Shown: positions 60,401-64,000 of the stretch, in pieces | Layout: every line of letters starts with the position of its first letter | Numbering within the stretch: position 1 is the first letter of the stretch | Assembly (NCBI GenBank): GCA_013396655.1 | Contig: WBMV01005158.1 | Location: 311 to 64,310 of the forward strand | Source of the DNA: Campylorhamphus procurvoides | Lineage: Eukaryota > Chordata > Aves > Passeriformes > Dendrocolaptidae | DNA length: 64,000 bases | Direction of reading: 5' to 3' | Program-made: the position numbers and the translations under genes | Notes under the pieces: model-generated | Told to the model about the DNA's origin: nothing | What the model saw: the letters and a program-made list of their open reading frames with translations, nothing else | Database searches by the model: none

Positions 60401-63400
60401 GTCTGACTTTATTGCTGATTAAATATGACAAATGTTATACTTCTATTTGAGGTAAGATTTTACAAGTTTATTTATCTTCAAGGAAGGTATGGTGAGCATA
60501 TTGCATGTGGCGTGAAGTGTTACTTTACTGTGAACTTCATTTGAAAGAAGAATTGTGCAAATTGCTCTCACTTTTCATAGAAAGCTGGCAGCGGGAGGTA
60601 CAAATTCATCATATCAGTTTCTTATCACAGGTGTTGAAATTACAAAACGCTGGTAAGGATCAAAATGTCAGTAGCAAGGGACAGAGAATGAATTCTTTCC
60701 TTCTGCTTAAGCCTCTTATGCAAATTAAACATACATTTATTGTTACTCCTTGTTTACTGCTTTGCATTGCAGTGGAGTTCGTAGGTGACAGATGATGCAA
60801 ACAGGATCAGAGAAAATTGTCAAGAGAAAAGCATGAGAGTTGGATTAGAAGTTGTAGTAGCAGAATGTCAGCCTTTCTTCTGCTAAAGTTATCTCGTGTC
60901 TGGGAGATCTTGCATGAGTCTTGTTGTGCTGAGGCCTCAGGCTAAGTCAGGCCACCCCGTGATTCCATCTCTGAGTGTCTAGCAATGCTTGGAGGATATT
61001 AAAGTATAATGCTTTGCCATTTTTTATTTTGACTTTTGCTAAAGACCCAGCCTGTGGTTTGTGTACCATTTGTCAAACGTGCAATTTGCTCTTCTGCTGC
61101 AGTTTATGGGCATGTGATCTCATGGTTGTGTTTCTGGAAACTCCAGCAGAAAGCTGAATGCCCAGAGAGGGTGGTCATTGTGTTCTTGCTCTCACCAGAG
61201 TCCTCTGTCCATAAAAGAAACGGGAGAGGGAGGGAGTGAATGAGAAAGGAGTCCCCCAGAGGTTGTCCAGCTTCTTCTTTGGTGCAATTGTACAGACTTG
61301 ATATATTGGGCATTGAAAGGCTTTGGAAATGTGAGTGGTTTTCTGATAGAGCTGAAAACAACACTTGGACTGAGGATGTGTGTGTGAAGGATGAGCCCAT
61401 TGCACTTTCATGGGAGGCTCATCACTTCTGATGTCCTAGGGAGTAAGTATTGTCAGGACTGCAGGCCCCTCCTGTTGGTGCTTCTGTGTGATGTGGATTT
61501 TAGGCTGCCCTTTGAAAAAGCACAGGATATGGGCTAGGGGTGCTTTCTCAGGGTTTTCAAGGGTGTAACTTGAGGCCCAGTCTAACACAGAGTTATTCAC
61601 AAGCCCAGAACGCCTGTTTTTATGGGTTAACTCTAGAGGTGAAGACCATTTGATGTGGTGGGAATTTCAGGTAATGGTAAATCTGAGATTTTTCTTCTCT
61701 TCTTTTTAAGAGAAGCAGCAGACCAGAAAACATACATCAGGGTAAACATGTGCCTTTTGTAACACTGGAGCTTCATTCCTTTTTTTTTTTCTTCTTTTTT
61801 TTAAGGAAAACCAGAGTTGCTGCTATACAGGAGTTGAAGTCTGATGCTATACTGTTTCAACCAGTTTAGTTAAAATGAGAACTCTTTAGACCTTTTTCCC
61901 AGAACTGTAACCCGTTAGAGGAACAGGCAGCCTTTCTGATATTCAGAATCCTAGCTGGAATATATACTCTTCTTCCAATTAAACTGTGCCACTGCAGTTC
62001 CTTGCTCTGGCTAAGAGGCAGCATAGAAATGCCACAATTCAGATCCAGTATCACCCAGAACATGCTGGAGAGAGTTTCCATCTCTATTGGCTTCCTGTGA
62101 AGCTTTGTGCAAATCATTTCATCCATTTCTTGGTGCACTCCCTGTCTGTGAAATGAGGAGAAGATGTGGTGCTTGCCCTGGTGAGTGTGTGAGTGACTTC
62201 CCTTACCTACCTAGGATTTCCAAAGGCAGGGGTTGGGATGGCTGTGTGTGAGGCTGAGCTCAGGGAATGTGTTGGAATGTCCATGTGTGTGATCCTGAGC
62301 TCAGGGAACAGGGACAGGGCCTGCTGTGGGCTGAACTGGATGTGGAATCAGGCAGAGCTGCACCTGCTGCAGTGTCTGTGTCTGAGAGAGAAGAGGCAGT
62401 GAGTGTGCACCAGTAGAAACCCTCTGTCCTCACTTTATCCTCCTTTCTTGCAGGAAATCCATTTCCCCTTCCTCTGTCAGTGCTGGAAATGTCAGCATGG
62501 ATTGATATGAATGGATTTCCAGTTGGGAGTTCAACTCTGGCAAGCTGTTCAAGGTGTTCATACGCCTGTCTTTGATGTTTTGCAGTTTTCCAGCATTGTA
62601 TTTAGCTCCAGATTTTTGGAATTAGTATGAATAATTTAACATCTCTTAGGAGGATGTAGAATATATCTGATTTTCAGGAAGTGCTAAGCCCTTCCAAGGG
62701 AGACTCTGATGTTTGAAACCCTTAAGGCAGTGCTTTCTGCAGAGCTTTGTGGGCCCAGGATGGAGTGTGACAGGGCTGTGATCCCTCAGCACCCCCAAAC
62801 TGAGACCTCTTGGAAATGCTGCACTGAAAAGACCTTAGAGGAACTGATCTGTGGGACAGAGCTCTTGCTAATGACTGTTCTGCTTTTTAGACATCAGCAT
62901 CAGCAGGCTTATTAAACAATAATGGTACTACCACTGACTTCAGACTCTGGAGTTACCACCTTTTATTCCTTTTCTCCAGTTTGATTCCCAGCTCCTTTCC
63001 TCTTGGAGAAAGGTGCCTTTCTCACTGTAATGTTTGACAGCACTTTAAGCTGTGGCTGTAGAAATTTTCCCTTCCAGAAGCAATAATTAGAATGTGTCAG
63101 AGTTGGAGGGCTTGGCCGCTTCTGCTGACATTCATCCTTCATTTTTCAGATGCAGATCTCTTAATAGAGCTTTTACCATAAAAACTCAACCTCTGCAAGA
63201 AAGCACTAGAGCAGGGAAAGCAGGATTGATGGAGCTTGTCTGTGTTTAAATCAAAGGAGAGCCCTTGGTTCAACATTTTGTCAGCAAATTGTGGCTGAGT
63301 TATTAATTATCTGTCTCAGTTATTAAGTACCTGGAATTTGTAAGTCTTTCAGGAAGGCCTTTAATATACAAATCTCTGCCTGTTACTGGAGCTCCTGCCT

Positions 63401-64000
63401 GGTATCTGTGAGGAAGCTGTGGACACATGGAAACATGTCGAGATGGATGGATTAACTCTGGTGAAATAGTTTGTTTGATTGTGTGATTGTAAAATAGCTT
63501 TTTTGGCACTTGTTGCTTTAGGACTAAGGGTCAGATTCCTTCTCTGCCTTGCACTGGAGATGCATCAAAACCTGTGTGGTCCAACTGCAGTGGGTTGGGA
63601 GCCTGTTCCATTTTTGTGGGTAACTGTGCATGTGGCTTTGGGGACAGGTGGTGAAGTTGCTGGCAAATCCTGCTTTAAAGGAGAGGGCACAAAAACAATG
63701 GAGCTGCCTTGGCCTCAACACCGTGGCATTACAGTTATTAAAAAGGGCACACTTTGTTGTGTAAGTCACATTTAGCATCATTAGCTAAAGAGGCAAGGAC
63801 ACATTTTCTCCACAGCAAAACAAATCTTTACTTGAGGGGCATTAACAGTTTCTCACTTTTAGGGTTTTGTGGTTTTTTGGTGTGAGGCTTAGAAGGGGAA
63901 ATAGAAGCTGCTACAATGCTTCATTTGGAGTCAGGAGACCTTCTTTCACTGCACTGCTGGCTTTTCAGGATGATTTCCCACTGTCAGGCAAAGAATATCA
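57500..64000. other. Region upstream of EFEMP1
   Basis: Unique, mostly AT-rich sequence with copy B of the unclassified repeat at its left end and a small CCAT microsatellite near 59568-59590. No exon, tRNA or microRNA hairpin was recognised. Confidence 0.55.
57634..57775 (+). repeat. Unclassified interspersed repeat, copy B (upstream)
   Basis: Partner of 54754-54885, lying just beyond the 11-bp minisatellite. It carries a small insertion around CATGGCACAAG. The two copies flank the whole promoter and first exon region. Confidence 0.55.

Noticed and set aside
57500..64000. Search for the miR-216/miR-217 cluster, which lies upstream of EFEMP1 in other vertebrates
   Set aside because: I looked for the mature sequences on both strands by eye and did not see them. 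They may lie beyond the right edge.
1..64000. tRNA genes, CRISPR arrays, operons, phage or integrated viral genes
   Set aside because: No tRNA-like B-box in context, no regular spacer-repeat arrays and no viral protein similarity were noticed. The window behaves as ordinary vertebrate chromosomal DNA.

Overview
The window is vertebrate nuclear DNA, most likely from a bird. It has long introns with canonical GT-AG junctions, three antisense-looking CR1 LINE tails carrying the ATTCTGTG-type 3' end, and one compact gene with GC-rich exons. The gene is EFEMP1 (fibulin-3) on the minus strand. Its ten coding exons run from the start codon at 55523 down to the stop codon at 16631-16633. Spliced, they give an intact 450-residue protein: signal peptide, an atypical calcium-binding EGF module interrupted by a linker, five further EGF modules and the fibulin C-terminal domain. 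Every junction keeps frame, and no frameshift or premature stop was seen.

Layout: 1-200 is a GC/CpG-rich edge that may be the start of a neighbouring gene's promoter. 200-15550 is intergenic, with only one weak exon-like segment (2727-2812, plus strand). 15560-16630 is the EFEMP1 3' UTR with two polyadenylation signals. 16631-26527 holds the seven 3' coding exons with introns of 89 bp to 3.2 kb. 26528-52072 is one 25.5-kb intron carrying three CR1 fragments and a GC-rich patch. 52073-55531 holds the three 5' coding exons. 55540-57020 is the CpG island, where a non-coding first exon and promoter are inferred. 57029-57491 is an 11-bp minisatellite. 57500-64000 is upstream non-coding DNA.

Five points deserve attention. 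(1) A 510-bp direct duplication in the CpG island is joined by a single N at 56314 and looks like an assembly artefact. (2) A 16-18-bp minisatellite fills intron 1 next to exon 2. (3) The 11-bp minisatellite upstream of the promoter produces long spurious reading frames. (4) The linker inside the first EGF module is about 42 residues shorter than in the human protein as I recall it. (5) The arginine equivalent to human R345, mutated in inherited macular drusen, is conserved. I found no operon-like, CRISPR, phage or otherwise novel multi-gene system.
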